Part shown: in pieces, positions 52,006 to 63,122 of the stretch
Layout: every line of letters begins with the position of its first letter
Position numbering within the stretch: position 1 is the stretch's first letter
NCBI GenBank assembly: GCA_900314925.1
Contig: OMXC01000006.1
Location: 124,001-188,000, forward strand
Direction of reading: 5' to 3'
Origin: an uncultured Bacteroidales bacterium
Lineage (GTDB): Bacteria > Bacteroidota > Bacteroidia > Bacteroidales > P3
DNA: 64,000 nucleotides
Position numbers and translations under genes: made by a program
The notes under the pieces: generated by a model
Seen by the model: only the letters and a program-made list of their open reading frames with translations
Told to the model about the DNA's origin: nothing
The model's database searches: none

Positions 52006-54114
52006 ATGGAAACCAACCCACAGACAGAATTGGCGCGACGATATGTGGAGCAGACCGGCGTGTCGGTGTTCCTGACCGGCAAGGCCGGCACCGGCAAGAC
52101 GACGTTCCTGCACGACATCGTTGCCAACACCACAAAGCGGCACGCTGTCGTGGCCCCCACGGGTGTGGCGGCCATCAATGCCGGCGGCGTCACCATACAC
52201 TCGTTCTTCCAACTGCCCTTCGACCCCTACCTGCCCGACGTCAAGGAGCTGGTCACCGAATACCAGATGCCGGAGCGCTACAAGGCCCTCAGCAAAAACA
52301 AGCAGAACATCATACGCACGCTTGAGCTGCTCATCATCGACGAGGTGTCGATGGTGCGTGCCGATTTGCTCGACGCCATCGACATGACGCTGCGCCGCGT
52401 GCGCCGCAGCAGCCGTCCCTTCGGCGGCGTGCAGCTGCTGCTCATCGGCGACGTGCACCAGCTCTCGCCCGTAGTCACCGAGGCCGAGCGCCCCTATATG
52501 GAGCGCGTATACCCCTCGCCCTATTTCTTCGCCAGCAAGGCGCTGCAGCAGATCAACTACGTCACCATCGAGCTGACGAAAGTATACCGCCAGCAGGACG
52601 CCGCCTTCGTCGACCTGCTGAACCATGTGCGCGACAACAACATCGACTCCGCCACCCTCGCCGCATTGAACGCCCGCGTGGGTACGTCGCAGAAAGGCGC
52701 CATCACCCTCACCACCCACAACCGGCAGGCCGACGCCATCAACCGCCGTCACATGGAAGCCCTGCATGGTGAACAACGCACATTCGATGCCATCGTCAAA
52801 GGCAACTATCCGGACAAAGCGCTGCCCTGCGACCAACGGCTGGAAGTGAAGGTGGGCGAAAGGGTGATGTTTGTCAAGAACGACAGCAGCGGCGGCCACC
52901 GCTACTACAATGGCATGCTTGGCACGGTCACCGGCTTCCTGCGCGAAGACGACAAGGACTACATAGAGGTCGTCAGCGACGACGGCGACACCATAGCCGT
53001 GAACCGCGAGCTGTGGGAGAGCATGAAATACAGCATCGACGCCAAGACCAACGACATCACGCAGGAGGTGGAGGGCACCTTCTGCCAGTACCCCCTTCAG
53101 GCCGCCTGGGCCGTCACCATCCACAAGGCGCAAGGCCTCACCTTCGACCACGTCGTCATCGATGCCGCCGACGCCTTCGCATTCGGCCAGGTCTATGTGG
53201 CCCTCAGCCGCTGCCGCACCCTCGAGGGACTCTCGCTCTCGTCGCCCCTGACAGCCGGTGTGGCCTTCAACGACACATCCGTCAGCCACTTCGTCAGCGC
53301 CCAGCCGAGCTTCGAGCAGACCAGCGTGGCAGCCGACGACTACGAGCGTCAGTACCGCATGGAGAAGCTCATGGAGCTCTTCGGCATGGACGACCTTGTG
53401 AACCTTGCCGACAAGCTGTACGAGCACTACAGCAAGCTGAAAAATATCTACCCAGACTTGGTGCAAGCCTTCAGCACGAAAATATCCACATTGCTGGAGT
53501 TGCAGGCGGTGAGCGAGAAATTCAAGGCGCAGCTCATGCGGATAGACAACGCCGCACAGCAACTCCGCGCACAACAAGGGGCGGAATACTTCCAAGGGAA
53601 ACTGGCCGAGGTCGCCGCCCTGCTGCCGACCCTCCTCGAAGTAGACATAGACAACAAGGTGACGGCAGAACGAATCAAAGACAACGGTGCCAGGTTTGCC
53701 GAAGCGCTCGGCCTGAAACTGTCGTGCCTTACAGCCGTCGTCAAGGATGGCTACAGCGTGCAGACGGTGCAGCGCGCCAAGGTGGACTACCTCATGAACC
53801 ATGACGGTAAAGAAAAAAAGACCAGCCGCGAGCGCGCCGACAAAACAGCCAAACAAAGCGGCGGCGACAGCATGAACACCGACTTGGCCACCGCCCTGCG
53901 CAACTGGCGGTCACTAAAGGCTGCGGAACAGAATGTACCAGCCTACGTAATCCTGCAACAAAAAGCCCTGCAGGCTATAGCCACAAACATGCCTCACACC
54001 GTCGCCGAGCTGAAGCGACAACTCGGCGTCGGTGAGAAAACCGTGCAACGCTACGGGGCAGAACTGCTTGATATCGTCAACGATTACACAAACGACAATA
54101 CACTGACATTATGA
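52006..54114 (+). CDS. PIF1-type DNA helicase with C-terminal HRDC domain
   Basis: 702 residues from METNPQTEL; a longer frame starts inside the promoter. Superfamily 1B helicase: Walker [10 protein letters not shown] (25-33), motif Ia [20 protein letters not shown], Walker [26 protein letters not shown], and the late motifs [20 protein letters not shown] and [13 protein letters not shown]. The C-terminal 80 residues ([19 protein letters not shown] and ELLDIVND) are an HRDC-type domain, preceded by a basic linker. The stop codon overlaps the nfo start (ATGA), pairing a helicase with an AP endonuclease. The role in repair or replication is inference. Confidence 0.9.
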   Translation: METNPQTELARRYVEQTGVSVFLTGKAGTGKTTFLHDIVANTTKRHAVVAPTGVAAINAGGVTIHSFFQLPFDPYLPDVKELVTEYQMPERYKALSKNKQNIIRTLELLIIDEVSMVRADLLDAIDMTLRRVRRSSRPFGGVQLLLIGDVHQLSPVVTEAERPYMERVYPSPYFFASKALQQINYVTIELTKVYRQQDAAFVDLLNHVRDNNIDSATLAALNARVGTSQKGAITLTTHNRQADAINRRHMEALHGEQRTFDAIVKGNYPDKALPCDQRLEVKVGERVMFVKNDSSGGHRYYNGMLGTVTGFLREDDKDYIEVVSDDGDTIAVNRELWESMKYSIDAKTNDITQEVEGTFCQYPLQAAWAVTIHKAQGLTFDHVVIDAADAFAFGQVYVALSRCRTLEGLSLSSPLTAGVAFNDTSVSHFVSAQPSFEQTSVAADDYERQYRMEKLMELFGMDDLVNLADKLYEHYSKLKNIYPDLVQAFSTKISTLLELQAVSEKFKAQLMRIDNAAQQLRAQQGAEYFQGKLAEVAALLPTLLEVDIDNKVTAERIKDNGARFAEALGLKLSCLTAVVKDGYSVQTVQRAKVDYLMNHDGKEKKTSRERADKTAKQSGGDSMNTDLATALRNWRSLKAAEQNVPAYVILQQKALQAIATNMPHTVAELKRQLGVGEKTVQRYGAELLDIVNDYTNDNTLTL

Positions 54115-54950
54115 CAAAATACATCGGCGCACATGTTAGCGCATCCGGTGGCGTTGGCAACGCCATCCTCAACGCCGAGGCCATCGGGGCCAACGCATTT
54201 GCCCTGTTTACACGCAACCAGCGCAGCTGGGTCAGCAAGCCGCTGCCGCAACTTGAGATCGACGGCTTCAAGGCGCTGCTCGTGGACCGCGGTTTCCGGC
54301 CCGAGATGGTGCTGCCGCACGACAGCTACCTCATCAATCTCGGCTCACCAGACGAAGAGACACTCAGCAAGAGCCGTGCGGCTTTCTTCGACGAGATGCA
54401 CAGAGCCCAGCAGCTTGGGCTGACCATGCTCAACTTTCACCCCGGCAGCCATCTCAACAAGATAAGTGAAGAGGAATGCCTGGACCAGATAGCCCGCGAG
54501 ATCAATCTGGCCCTGAGCAAGACCGAGGGTGTGACGGCGGTGATAGAGAACACTGCCGGGCAGGGCACCAACCTAGGCTGGAAGTTCGAACACATAGCCC
54601 GTATCATCGAGGGCGTGGACGACAAAACCAGAGTGGGCGTCTGCATCGACACATGCCACACGCTGGCTGCCGGCTACGACCTGAGCACCGAGATGGGTTA
54701 CCAGTTCACCATGGACGAGTTCGAGCGCGTAGTGGGCTTCAAGTACCTGCGCGCCGTGCACCTCAACGACAGCAAGAAGGGCGCCGGCAGCCACGTGGAC
54801 CGCCACGAGGTGCTGGGCGAGGGTGCCATGGGCAAGGAGTTCTTCGCCCGCCTGATGCACGACTCCCGCTTTGACGACATGCCCATCATCCTTGAGACCC
54901 CCGACCCCATGCGCTGGGCCGATGAGATCAAATGGCTGCGTTCACTATGA
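54111..54950 (+). CDS. nfo: Endonuclease IV (AP endonuclease)
   Basis: 279 residues, cleaves abasic sites in base-excision repair. Zinc ligands appear in [36 protein letters not shown] and [11 protein letters not shown], and the C-terminus ILETPDP also fits. Its start codon overlaps the helicase stop by 4 bp, and the following secreted-protein gene overlaps its own stop in the same way. Confidence 0.97.
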   Translation: MTKYIGAHVSASGGVGNAILNAEAIGANAFALFTRNQRSWVSKPLPQLEIDGFKALLVDRGFRPEMVLPHDSYLINLGSPDEETLSKSRAAFFDEMHRAQQLGLTMLNFHPGSHLNKISEEECLDQIAREINLALSKTEGVTAVIENTAGQGTNLGWKFEHIARIIEGVDDKTRVGVCIDTCHTLAAGYDLSTEMGYQFTMDEFERVVGFKYLRAVHLNDSKKGAGSHVDRHEVLGEGAMGKEFFARLMHDSRFDDMPIILETPDPMRWADEIKWLRSL

Positions 54951-55546
54951 AACTACACCACGATACCTTGCCGCACATGTTGGCAATAATAACGCTGCTG
55001 TTATGTTGCCACAGTGCCTCAGCACAGGGTATCTACACGCCCGGTCGTGAATTCGTCTATGGGGTGGTATATGTCAACGGTAACGATACTACCCGTAGTT
55101 TTATCAGCCTGCAAGCCATTGACAGCGTATGGGAATTCGACAACAGTCAACGTGTGCTCCGCTACAACCGATGGCCTTTGGACGGCGTTATGGAAACCAC
55201 GGGATATATAGAGAACGAAAAGACTGTCTGGCTTCATCCTCCACGTAGCGGTTACTTCGCCATACTGGAGTACTTTCCCTTCCCCGAGGTTGCATTGCCA
55301 ATCAAATGCAAACGTAGTTACAGCCGCTGGTTTATTGGACATATCGATTTTCTCGACCGTTTTGCAATCCTGCGGTACAGGATGCACATTGAATGTCACG
55401 GCGACACAACCATAATCACCGCACGAAGCCAGTCGGGACGCTGGAAGGCCACCTACTGCTTCACTCCTACAGAAGGCTTCACCAATATGGAGTTTTCATT
55501 CGACAATACTACACTCATTATGACATTAATTGAAATATGTGAATAA
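54947..55546 (+). CDS. Secreted protein of unknown function
   Basis: 199 residues, start at [11 protein letters not shown] (ATGA overlap with nfo). Signal peptide or N-terminal membrane segment at about 9-28 ([16 protein letters not shown]). The mature part is beta-rich with many aromatic residues ([35 protein letters not shown]) and has no known motif. Its base composition is more AT-rich than its neighbours. The next gene starts directly after its stop codon, so all belong to one transcript. Confidence 0.7.
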   Translation: MKLHHDTLPHMLAIITLLLCCHSASAQGIYTPGREFVYGVVYVNGNDTTRSFISLQAIDSVWEFDNSQRVLRYNRWPLDGVMETTGYIENEKTVWLHPPRSGYFAILEYFPFPEVALPIKCKRSYSRWFIGHIDFLDRFAILRYRMHIECHGDTTIITARSQSGRWKATYCFTPTEGFTNMEFSFDNTTLIMTLIEICE

Positions 55547-56251
55547 ATGATACCAACATTGCACCCCGACACCCTGCCCTTCCTACAGGAACTGACCGTA
55601 AACAACAACCGCCCGTGGTTCAACGACCACAAGGACCGCTGGCTGGCCATCAAAGCCGACTTCGAGGTTTTTACTCAAGCCTTAATAGACGAGATGGTGA
55701 AGTACGACGACACCCTCGTGGGTTTAACCGCCAAGAACTCGGTATATCGCATCTACCGCGACACGCGCTTCTCGGCCGACAAGACGCCATATAAGACCCA
55801 CATCGCCTGCTTCCTCAGCAGCTGGGGCCCGAAGAACAGCGGCGTGCCGGGCTACTATTTCCAGATCGGCGCCGAGGGAGCTTACGGCCTTATCGGCACC
55901 TGCAACCTCGGCGGCGGCATCTTCATGCCCACTCCAGAAGCACTCAACGCCATCCGTCAGGAGATATTCTACTGCACCGACGAATTCCTCGCCATCATGA
56001 ACGAGAAGAACTACAAGCGCTATTTCGGCAACGAGTTCTTCACCCTGAAGAAACTGCAACGCGTCCCCAAGGGATATCCCGCCGACTGGGAACATGCCGA
56101 CCTGCTAAAATACAAAGACTACACCACCAGCTACACTATGCCAGACAAGTTTATCGGCAGCGACAAACTCTTCAACGAAGTGCTTAAAGTGTGGCAAGCA
56201 AGTGTCCCATTAAACCGCTTTGTGCAGCGAGCCATGGAAGACATAAGATAA
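55547..56251 (+). CDS. DUF2461 (TIGR02453) family protein
   Basis: 234 residues. Family pattern: LPFLQELTVNNNRPWFNDHK near the N-terminus, then YRIYRDTRFSADKTPYKTHI and the central GGIFMPTPEALNAIRQEI. Widespread family without an established function. Starts at the base after the preceding stop codon; a bidirectional terminator follows, so it is the last gene of the helicase-nfo operon. Confidence 0.93.
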   Translation: MIPTLHPDTLPFLQELTVNNNRPWFNDHKDRWLAIKADFEVFTQALIDEMVKYDDTLVGLTAKNSVYRIYRDTRFSADKTPYKTHIACFLSSWGPKNSGVPGYYFQIGAEGAYGLIGTCNLGGGIFMPTPEALNAIRQEIFYCTDEFLAIMNEKNYKRYFGNEFFTLKKLQRVPKGYPADWEHADLLKYKDYTTSYTMPDKFIGSDKLFNEVLKVWQASVPLNRFVQRAMEDIR

Positions 56252-56284
56252 AACAAGGGGCCGCGTTCTTCGCGGCCCCTGTTT
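56251..56284. terminator. Bidirectional terminator between convergent genes
   Basis: A 10-bp GC stem (AGGGGCCGCG and complement) with loop TTCTT, extended by AAAC/GTTT at its base. It separates DUF2461 (plus) from the PepSY-like lipoprotein (minus). Confidence 0.85.
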
Positions 56285-56286
56285 CA

Positions 56287-56730
56287 TTAATCATCGTAGC
56301 GAAGGAACTGTCCTCCCTTGTCGAACTTCATCTCAATCTCGGACGATAGCTCAACCGTAAAACCATGCCGTTTACGTTCTATACTAACAACAGGCATGCC
56401 GGGGTGACGTTCGGCTACATACTGGCTGATACCAGCAGGCAGTGCTGTCATGGGCAAACCGTTAACCTTGTCCTCAAGCTCTTTCCACTCGCCATTAGAC
56501 TCAAAATCAATCCTTGCACCGTCGTTGAAATATAATTCATAGTCCTTGTCAAAGATATCATTGTCGTAGTACACAATAGCGACCTGCTTATCGGCGAAGT
56601 GTGTCTTGACGAAAGTCTGCGCCGACTGAGGCAACATGGCAAAATCAACCACCTGCTTGTCGGCCTTGCTGCAGGCACAGAGAATCAGTGCCATAACAGC
56701 AATCACAACTACAGAAACACCCTTTTTCAT
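56287..56730 (-). CDS. PepSY-like lipoprotein
   Basis: 147 residues from MKKGVSVVVIAV, lipobox ILCAC (Cys20); a start five codons upstream is possible. The mature part holds the two half-repeats of BLIP-like PepSY proteins: LPQSAQTFVKTHFADKQVAI followed by KDYELYFNDGARIDFESNGE, and LPAGISQYVAERHPGMPVVS followed by FTVELSSEIEMKFDKGGQFL. Such proteins are common in Bacteroidota; they may inhibit periplasmic proteases, but this is unproven. It lies 20 bp downstream of the MFS transporter gene on the same strand. Confidence 0.85.
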   Translation of the reverse strand: MKKGVSVVVIAVMALILCACSKADKQVVDFAMLPQSAQTFVKTHFADKQVAIVYYDNDIFDKDYELYFNDGARIDFESNGEWKELEDKVNGLPMTALPAGISQYVAERHPGMPVVSIERKRHGFTVELSSEIEMKFDKGGQFLRYDD

Positions 56731-56750
56731 AGTACTGCCTTTCATGATTA

Positions 56751-58379
56751 TTATTCGGCTTTGATATTAGGCTGTTCCAAGCCATAACCCTTCTTTTTGT
56801 CGACGGCCTTAAGATAGACAGAGATAAGGAGGGCTGCAATACCAAGGGCGGCCAGCATGACCAGCGCCCATGTGTAGTTGAGTTCGTGGGCGGCGGTGCC
56901 TTCGGGGTTGGTGTTGTTCAACACCATGCCGATGAGGGCGGGGAACAGACCAAGGCCGATGTTCTGGATCCAGAAGATAGCGGCATAGGCAGAACCGATA
57001 ATCTTCTCGTCAACCAGCTTGGGCACCGAGGGCCACAGAGCGGCAGGCACCAGCGAGAAGGAGGCGCCGAGCACGAGGATGGTGACATAAGCCACTATGG
57101 TACCACCTACAGCGTTGCCTTTGAAGGCAGGCAGCACAAAAGCGAAGGTCAGGTGGCATATAACGAGCAGAATAGAGCCAAGCATCAGCATCGAGGCCGC
57201 CTTGCCCTTATGGTCAACATAGTTGCCGAGGATGGGGGTGATGGCCACAGCCAGCAGCGGGAACACAGCGAAGATAGTCTCTGCGGTACCACGCATGTAG
57301 CCCATATAGCAGTATACCACGAGGGCGACGATGGCAAGACCCATCAGACCGTATTTCATGCCTTTGTTCTTCGAGAAGTTGCTGGCGAAGGCACATACGG
57401 CCACGACAAGCATGATGATGTACTGCACAATGGTCACCGAACCGCTGGCCCAGAAGGTGCCCTCCTGCGCGGGGTTGAGCGTCAGGTTGCACTGCAGCAT
57501 GTTGACAGCATATTTCTGGAAGGGGAAGATGGCGCTGTAGTAGAGCACGCAGAGCAGAGCCACAAGCCAGAAGCCCAGGCTAGTGAAGATCTTGCCCAGG
57601 TCGCTGATCTTGAAGGGATCGTCTTTCTCCTCGGCCTCGCCGGTCTGGCTGTCGAGTTTCTTGTCCATGAAGAAGTAGGTGATGAACATGATGAGGGCGA
57701 TGCAGAGCAGCACCACGCCGAACTTCACAGCGTTGTCAACGTGTATCTCGCCGCCGAGCTTGGCGAAGTAAGGGCTGAAGATCATGCAGGTGGCGACACC
57801 GAGACGGGCCAAAGCCATCTCAGAGCCCATAGCCAGAGCCGTCTCGCGGCCCTTGAACCACTTGACGATACCGCGGCTCACCGTGATGCCAGCCATCTCG
57901 CAGCCGCACCCGAAGAACATGAAGCCCAGAGCGGCCAGCTTGGCCGAAGCGGGCATACCGGCGGCAAACGGCAGTATGGCACCGATGACGGGCAGCTCAC
58001 CGTTCCAGTTCAAGTTGTTGGTAAACCAAGCCTCGAGGCTGGTGCCGATAAAGGCGTCGCTGACGGCGTAGAACTTGATCAATCCGCCGAAGAGCATCAC
58101 AGCACCCGAAAGCACAGCAGTGAAGCGCACCCCCATCTTGTCGAGGATGATACCCGCGAAGATGAGGAAGAACACGTAGACGTTGAGGAACACCTCGGCG
58201 CCCTGCATGCGGCCGAACGAAGCGCTGTCCCAACCGCGGGTGTCCTGCATCAGGTCCTTGATGGGCGACAGAATGTCCATAAATACGTAGCTGCAGAACA
58301 TGGCCAGAGCCAGCAGCAGCAGTGCGGTCCAACGCATTGCAGCGCTGTCTCGCAGTGTCTTAATACCTGTTTGTGTCAT
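56751..58379 (-). CDS. MFS transporter
   Basis: 542 residues with about 12 membrane helices. MFS features: the loop between helices 2 and 3 reads GIILDKMGVRFTAVLSG (a form of the GxxxDRxG motif), and the middle loop is long, acidic and charged (DKKLDSQTGEAEEKDD). The arrangement resembles the oxalate/formate-antiporter-like branch found in Bacteroidota. The substrate is not predictable. A promoter-like box lies upstream, and the PepSY-like lipoprotein gene follows. Confidence 0.88.
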   Translation of the reverse strand: MTQTGIKTLRDSAAMRWTALLLLALAMFCSYVFMDILSPIKDLMQDTRGWDSASFGRMQGAEVFLNVYVFFLIFAGIILDKMGVRFTAVLSGAVMLFGGLIKFYAVSDAFIGTSLEAWFTNNLNWNGELPVIGAILPFAAGMPASAKLAALGFMFFGCGCEMAGITVSRGIVKWFKGRETALAMGSEMALARLGVATCMIFSPYFAKLGGEIHVDNAVKFGVVLLCIALIMFITYFFMDKKLDSQTGEAEEKDDPFKISDLGKIFTSLGFWLVALLCVLYYSAIFPFQKYAVNMLQCNLTLNPAQEGTFWASGSVTIVQYIIMLVVAVCAFASNFSKNKGMKYGLMGLAIVALVVYCYMGYMRGTAETIFAVFPLLAVAITPILGNYVDHKGKAASMLMLGSILLVICHLTFAFVLPAFKGNAVGGTIVAYVTILVLGASFSLVPAALWPSVPKLVDEKIIGSAYAAIFWIQNIGLGLFPALIGMVLNNTNPEGTAAHELNYTWALVMLAALGIAALLISVYLKAVDKKKGYGLEQPNIKAE

Positions 58380-58416
58380 ATTGTTTTGTTTATTTGATTA
58401 TACTCGCAATTGAAAT

Positions 58417-58425
58417 GCAAAGATA
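58417..58425 (-). promoter_or_regulatory. Promoter -7 box of the MFS transporter gene
   Basis: TATCTTTGC on the minus strand, 38 bp before the ATG at 58379, fits TAnnTTTG. Confidence 0.6.
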
Positions 58426-58455
58426 CAAATAAATTCTCAATCGGCGTAATAATTT

Positions 58456-59733
58456 TTATTCCACGTTGAGAATATAGTAGTTCTTCTTGCCTTTCTGCAC
58501 GAGGATGCAGCCACTGGCGAGAATGTCCGATGCCGAGAGTGTGCACCCCTCCCCCACCTTCTGTTTGTTGACAGATATGGAGTTCTGCTTCAGCTCGCGG
58601 CGTATCTCGCCCTTGCTGGCGAACATGCCCACCTCTGCGGCGAGGTCTACCAGCGGGGCACCGGCTTCGATGGTGGCGCGGCTCACCGTGTACTGCGGCA
58701 CACCGTCGAAAACACTCATCAGCGTCTCACGGTCGAGGCTGTTCAGCTGCGCCGTCGTGGCTTTGCCGAAAAGCAGTTCGCTGGCGGCGATGGCCGTGTT
58801 GTATGCCTTTTCGCCGTGCACGCGCACAGTGATGTCCTTGGCCAGGGCTTTCTGCAATATGCGCTGCTCAGGGGCCTCGGCGTGCTGCTTCTCCAGCGCC
58901 TCTATCTCCTCGCGGCTGAAGAGGGTGAAGATGCGGATATAGCGAGCCGTATCCACGTCCGAGCAGTTGAGCCAGAACTGGTAGAACTTGTAGGGGCTGG
59001 TCTTCTCGGGGTCAAGCCACACGTTGCCGCCCTCCGTCTTGCCGAACTTGGTGCCGTCGGCCTTGGTGATGAGCGGGCAGGTCAGAGCGAAGGCCTCGCC
59101 GCCTTCCATGCGGCGTATCAGCTCGGTGCCGGTGGTGATGTTGCCCCACTGGTCGCTGCCGCCCATCTGGAGCTTGCAGCCCTTGGTGCGGTAGAGCGTC
59201 AGGAAGTCGTAGCCCTGCAGCAGCTGGTAGCTGAACTCCGTGAACGATATACCGGTCTCCATACGCTTCTTCACGCTGTCCTTGGTCATCATATAGTTGA
59301 CGGTGATATGCTTGCCCACATCGCGTATGAAGTCCAGGAAGAGGTAGTCCTTCATCCAGTCGTAGTTGTTGCATATCTCGGCCCCGTTGACAGGGTTGTC
59401 GAAGTCGAGGAAACGCTCCAGCTGGTGACGTATGCACTGCACGTTGTGCTGCACTTCGTCCACGGTGAGCAGCTTGCGCTCTGCCGCCTTGAAGCTCGGG
59501 TCACCGATCATGCCCGTGGCGCCGCCCACGAGGGCCAGCGGCTTGTGGCCAGCCATCTGCAGGTGTTTCAGCAGCATGATGCTCACCAGATGACCTATAT
59601 GCAGCGAATCGGCCGTGGGGTCTATGCCAACGTATGCCGTAGTAACCTCCTTCCTCAGCTGTTCTTCGGTGCCGGGCATGATGTCGTGGATCATGCCGCG
59701 CCATTTCAGTTCTTCTACAAGATTAGTATTCAT
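58456..59733 (-). CDS. tyrS: Tyrosyl-tRNA synthetase
   Basis: Charges tRNA-Tyr (class Ic). 425 residues. HIGH motif HIGHL after DPTADSL (near residue 42); the tyrosine-binding segment [20 protein letters not shown] and GGSDQWGNI; the KMSKS equivalent is KFGKTEGGN. The C-terminal S4 RNA-binding domain ends in [18 protein letters not shown]. Monocistronic on the minus strand. Confidence 0.97.
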   Translation of the reverse strand: MNTNLVEELKWRGMIHDIMPGTEEQLRKEVTTAYVGIDPTADSLHIGHLVSIMLLKHLQMAGHKPLALVGGATGMIGDPSFKAAERKLLTVDEVQHNVQCIRHQLERFLDFDNPVNGAEICNNYDWMKDYLFLDFIRDVGKHITVNYMMTKDSVKKRMETGISFTEFSYQLLQGYDFLTLYRTKGCKLQMGGSDQWGNITTGTELIRRMEGGEAFALTCPLITKADGTKFGKTEGGNVWLDPEKTSPYKFYQFWLNCSDVDTARYIRIFTLFSREEIEALEKQHAEAPEQRILQKALAKDITVRVHGEKAYNTAIAASELLFGKATTAQLNSLDRETLMSVFDGVPQYTVSRATIEAGAPLVDLAAEVGMFASKGEIRRELKQNSISVNKQKVGEGCTLSASDILASGCILVQKGKKNYYILNVE

Positions 59734-59770
59734 CTATAGTGTTTATATTTTAAGTATACCTATTTATAAA

Positions 59771-59806
59771 AGGAGAGGTGCTGCTCTGTCGGGCGGCACC
59801 TCTCCT
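59771..59806 (-). terminator. Terminator of the large T9SS protein gene
   Basis: An 11-bp perfect stem (AGGAGAGGTGC and complement) with a 14-nt loop. On the minus strand it is followed by TTTTATAAATA. It lies 21 bp after the stop codon of the 1077-residue gene. Confidence 0.8.
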
Positions 59807-59827
59807 GTGCTTATTTGTCGTGCCCGA

Positions 59828-62800
59828 TTAGCGAACCATCATCTTGGTGGCCGATGTGTGGCCTCCTATGATGACATTGACAAGGTACATGCCCTTGGCC
59901 ATACCCTCGGTGCTGACGGTGTATACCTGTTCGCCTTCCGACACATGGCCGAGGTTGCGGTTGGCCACGCAACGGCCGTTGATGTCGTAGATGCGCAGCA
60001 GGGCGCTGCCGGCCTCGTCGGTGGTGATCGTCAGGTTGGCGTCACCCATGACGGGGTTGGGGAAGATGCTCAGGCTGGTATTGCCGTTGCTCTCCACGGT
60101 GGGTATACCATAGTGGTAGTAGGAAGTGTCAAAGATGGAGTTCGAGCGGTCGGTCACATAGGTCATGTCCATGAAGATACCGCGGCCGTAGGTGCCGAAG
60201 TAGATGGCGCCCGGCCACTTGGTCTTCGGGAAGGTGTAGTATTCGGGGGTTATGCCGTTATGGCTGATGTGGTAGCGGGCCTTGAGGGCGGCTTTCTGCT
60301 GCACCATGCTGGTGACAGGCAGGCCGCGCAGGTGGTCGTACTGGCTCCAGCCGTTATTGTCAATCCACACGCCGTTGGCGGTACCCACATAGAGGTTGCC
60401 CGTGGAGGCTTCCACCATGGCGCAGTAGGCGGGCAGCGAGCTCTGGCCGCTGATGGGGCGCTGGCTGATGGTCCAGGCGCCCTGCGGGTTGCTCACCTCG
60501 GCCACGTTGGCATACTCATCGTTGTAACCCTCGAAAGTAATGATAATACGCTCTGCACCTTCGGTCGTGTCAACGAGCAGAGAGCTTATCGGACGGTCAA
60601 TCCAATAGTTGCTGTCGGCATCGAGATACAAGGTATCAGCGGTCAGACGCGACACCGAAGCACTGGAATACGGGTAACACTGGCTCTGGCGGGCCACGTC
60701 AAACGAGGTCTGCGAATAGTCGATACTGTCAAAACCTTTGATACGCACAATCATAGACTTGTTGGCGGCGGTGTCGTTCACGGCGATGTAAGCCATGCGG
60801 CCATCGGCGCTCATGACGGCGGCGCGGGGGATATTGTACTTGCTCTCCGCGATGGCATTGTTCACAATATAGATACCTGTCCACAACTGCTGACCTTCCC
60901 ATGTGTCGTTGTCGGGCAGTTCAGACATCCACACCTTGGAGAAGTCGGTGGCGCGCCACGACATCCACACCGTCCAGCAGGTCTTACGGGCAGCGTCAGT
61001 GCCAATCACAAGCATACGCGACTGCATGGGGTTCTTCACCTTTATAACGGTCGGGGAGACAACCTCAAGAGTGTCAGACGAAGATACCACATTGGTCACA
61101 GTACCGGCGGTGGTGTCGAATTCAAAACCATATTCAAAAGGATAATAGCCCTGGGCACGGCTCATGACGGTCATGCTGTCGCCGGCCAGAATCTGGAAGT
61201 CTGCTCTGTTCATCCACATAGTGTCAAGAATACCGTCGCTGTTGGTATCGCGGCGGACATAGCCGAGGGTGTCGATCCTTACAGTGATTGAATCGTTGAA
61301 GTAAGTGTCGTGGTCGGTCTCCCAGAGAGACATGAACGACACCTCCTGTCCGTTGACCATGGAGCTGCTCATGAAGCGCCATCCCTCGGTCCAGGTCTGC
61401 GTCTGGGTGTAGTCCATATAGTCGGCATAGGCGCGGCCGAACTGGTTGTCGTTGGAAGAGACAAAGATGGTGCGCGAAGGAGTGGGCCTGTAGCGCTGGA
61501 ACATGGAGGCAGCCACCATGCCGCCGTTGTCCTTCCAGGTGACAATGGCGTCGTGGTTCATGTTGCCATGGCTGCCGTCGTCATACCATTCCATATCGGG
61601 CTGACCGCCGTTGTAGGAAGCACGGGCTTCGATGAGGGGGCAGGCGCCGTTGTGGGCACCGCTGATGACAGTGGCATCGGGGGCCACGGCCACGCTGTTG
61701 GTCTGCATGGCGTTGAGGCCGCGGTTGAGCTCGTTAAAATAGTTCATGTTGTAATAGGAGACGTAGACGCCGCCATCGGTGGCGATGTAGTACACATTCG
61801 TGTAAACGCCGTTGACCATACGCGGGGCGCAGATGATCTGATGAATGCCGGAGTGGACGAACGACATGTTGCTGAACACGCTGGCCATGTAGTTGCCGTA
61901 GTTGAGCTCCTGCTCGCAGTAGGACACCTTGGTCCACTGGAAATATGAACCGGGAACATAACTGCGGCCGCTCCATATCGACGAACCGCCGACATAGACG
62001 TGTGTGGGGTCGTTCTCGTCAATAAAGATAGTGCCGCAGTGGCGACCGTCGCCGCTGACAACGGCCTTGTCGTTGATTGCCGACATGGAGTACACACGCA
62101 CCGTGCTGGTGGTGATGGGCTGCCAGGTCTGCAGGTCGCGGGTGAGGTAGACGACATCCATCATGCCGATGCTGTTGATAGTCATGACGTAGATGTAAGT
62201 GGGATCAGAGGGGGCAACAGCGATTTTCAGGGCCGTGTTGGGCGTCGAGAAAGCGTTGTTGGTGCTCGACACATTGTCGGCTCTCATGTTGTAAGCCTTC
62301 AGGTTGCCGATCTTGTACAGCTGGTTGCCGACGCTGAAGAGGGCCATCTTGAGCGAGCGGACGAGGACGAACTGGTCGATGGAGCCACCGAGATCGGCGC
62401 AGTCCACGACGCGGTCGTCGACAGTCACCTCGATGTCTGACCAGCTCTGGTTGTTGGCTTTATGGATGCGGTAAAGACCGCCCTTGGTGACGGCGAACAG
62501 ATAAATGCCGTCGTTGCCTTCGATCAGGTCGATTTTGCGCACCGAGGCGAAGTCGTCATTAATACTGGCGGGCACGGTGCCGCGGATGACACTGAACTGA
62601 CTTGTTGCCGGGTTGTAGCAGAAGATGCCGCTGCCCATGGACGACATGGGGGAGTAGGTGCTGCCCACGCTGAACTCGTCGCTGCCGGTGCCGATGAAGA
62701 TGGTGTTGTCGCTGCACTGCGTCAGGCAGCTTATCGGCATGGCCACATCCTTGCCGTCGACACGCCAAGGCACCCAGTGCCAGATTTCATGGTTGTTGGC

Positions 62801-63061
62801 GAACGTGGTGCTCATGCCGCGATAGGTGTAGAGGCTCTCAAGCGTCGCCTGGTTGTCCGACCTGACGAAGAGACCGCCGGTAGCGGAACCGGCATAGATG
62901 GTTGTGCCGTCCTGACGGTCGGCGAGAAGACTGGTGACATGTCCGCCGACGTTGATGGGGCCAATCTCAACGAAATTGGTGTCCTGCTGGGCACGCGCAG
63001 TGCCCCCCATCAAAGCCAAAACGCCTGCAAACAAGCCGAGAAGTACTTTGTTCCTTTTCAT
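59828..63061 (-). CDS. Large T9SS-exported beta-propeller-type surface protein
   Basis: 1077 residues, signal peptide to about residue 24 (GGTARAQ). The body has repeated sortilin/BNR-like blades: GPINVGGHVTSLLADRQDGT, then ATGGLFVRSDNQAT, later YLTRDLQTWQPI, TIFVSSNDNQFGRAY and VGTANGVWIDNNGW. These are the Asp-box-like turns of exo-sialidase and VPS10-type propellers, without visible catalytic residues. The last 80 residues are a T9SS type A sorting domain (LSIFPNPVMGDANLTITTDE to MVR). A function in adhesion or polymer binding is inference. Flanked by a terminator and by the 11-bp array upstream. Confidence 0.85.
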   Translation of the reverse strand: MKRNKVLLGLFAGVLALMGGTARAQQDTNFVEIGPINVGGHVTSLLADRQDGTTIYAGSATGGLFVRSDNQATLESLYTYRGMSTTFANNHEIWHWVPWRVDGKDVAMPISCLTQCSDNTIFIGTGSDEFSVGSTYSPMSSMGSGIFCYNPATSQFSVIRGTVPASINDDFASVRKIDLIEGNDGIYLFAVTKGGLYRIHKANNQSWSDIEVTVDDRVVDCADLGGSIDQFVLVRSLKMALFSVGNQLYKIGNLKAYNMRADNVSSTNNAFSTPNTALKIAVAPSDPTYIYVMTINSIGMMDVVYLTRDLQTWQPITTSTVRVYSMSAINDKAVVSGDGRHCGTIFIDENDPTHVYVGGSSIWSGRSYVPGSYFQWTKVSYCEQELNYGNYMASVFSNMSFVHSGIHQIICAPRMVNGVYTNVYYIATDGGVYVSYYNMNYFNELNRGLNAMQTNSVAVAPDATVISGAHNGACPLIEARASYNGGQPDMEWYDDGSHGNMNHDAIVTWKDNGGMVAASMFQRYRPTPSRTIFVSSNDNQFGRAYADYMDYTQTQTWTEGWRFMSSSMVNGQEVSFMSLWETDHDTYFNDSITVRIDTLGYVRRDTNSDGILDTMWMNRADFQILAGDSMTVMSRAQGYYPFEYGFEFDTTAGTVTNVVSSSDTLEVVSPTVIKVKNPMQSRMLVIGTDAARKTCWTVWMSWRATDFSKVWMSELPDNDTWEGQQLWTGIYIVNNAIAESKYNIPRAAVMSADGRMAYIAVNDTAANKSMIVRIKGFDSIDYSQTSFDVARQSQCYPYSSASVSRLTADTLYLDADSNYWIDRPISSLLVDTTEGAERIIITFEGYNDEYANVAEVSNPQGAWTISQRPISGQSSLPAYCAMVEASTGNLYVGTANGVWIDNNGWSQYDHLRGLPVTSMVQQKAALKARYHISHNGITPEYYTFPKTKWPGAIYFGTYGRGIFMDMTYVTDRSNSIFDTSYYHYGIPTVESNGNTSLSIFPNPVMGDANLTITTDEAGSALLRIYDINGRCVANRNLGHVSEGEQVYTVSTEGMAKGMYLVNVIIGGHTSATKMMVR

Positions 63062-63114
63062 AAGATATTATTAATTAGTTAATTATTCTACTTTATGTCA
63101 AAAGTTTCAATGCA

Positions 63115-63122
63115 CAAAGATA
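63115..63122 (-). promoter_or_regulatory. Promoter -7 box of the large T9SS protein gene
   Basis: TATCTTTG on the minus strand, 54 bp before the ATG at 63061, followed upstream by a run of A/T. Confidence 0.55.
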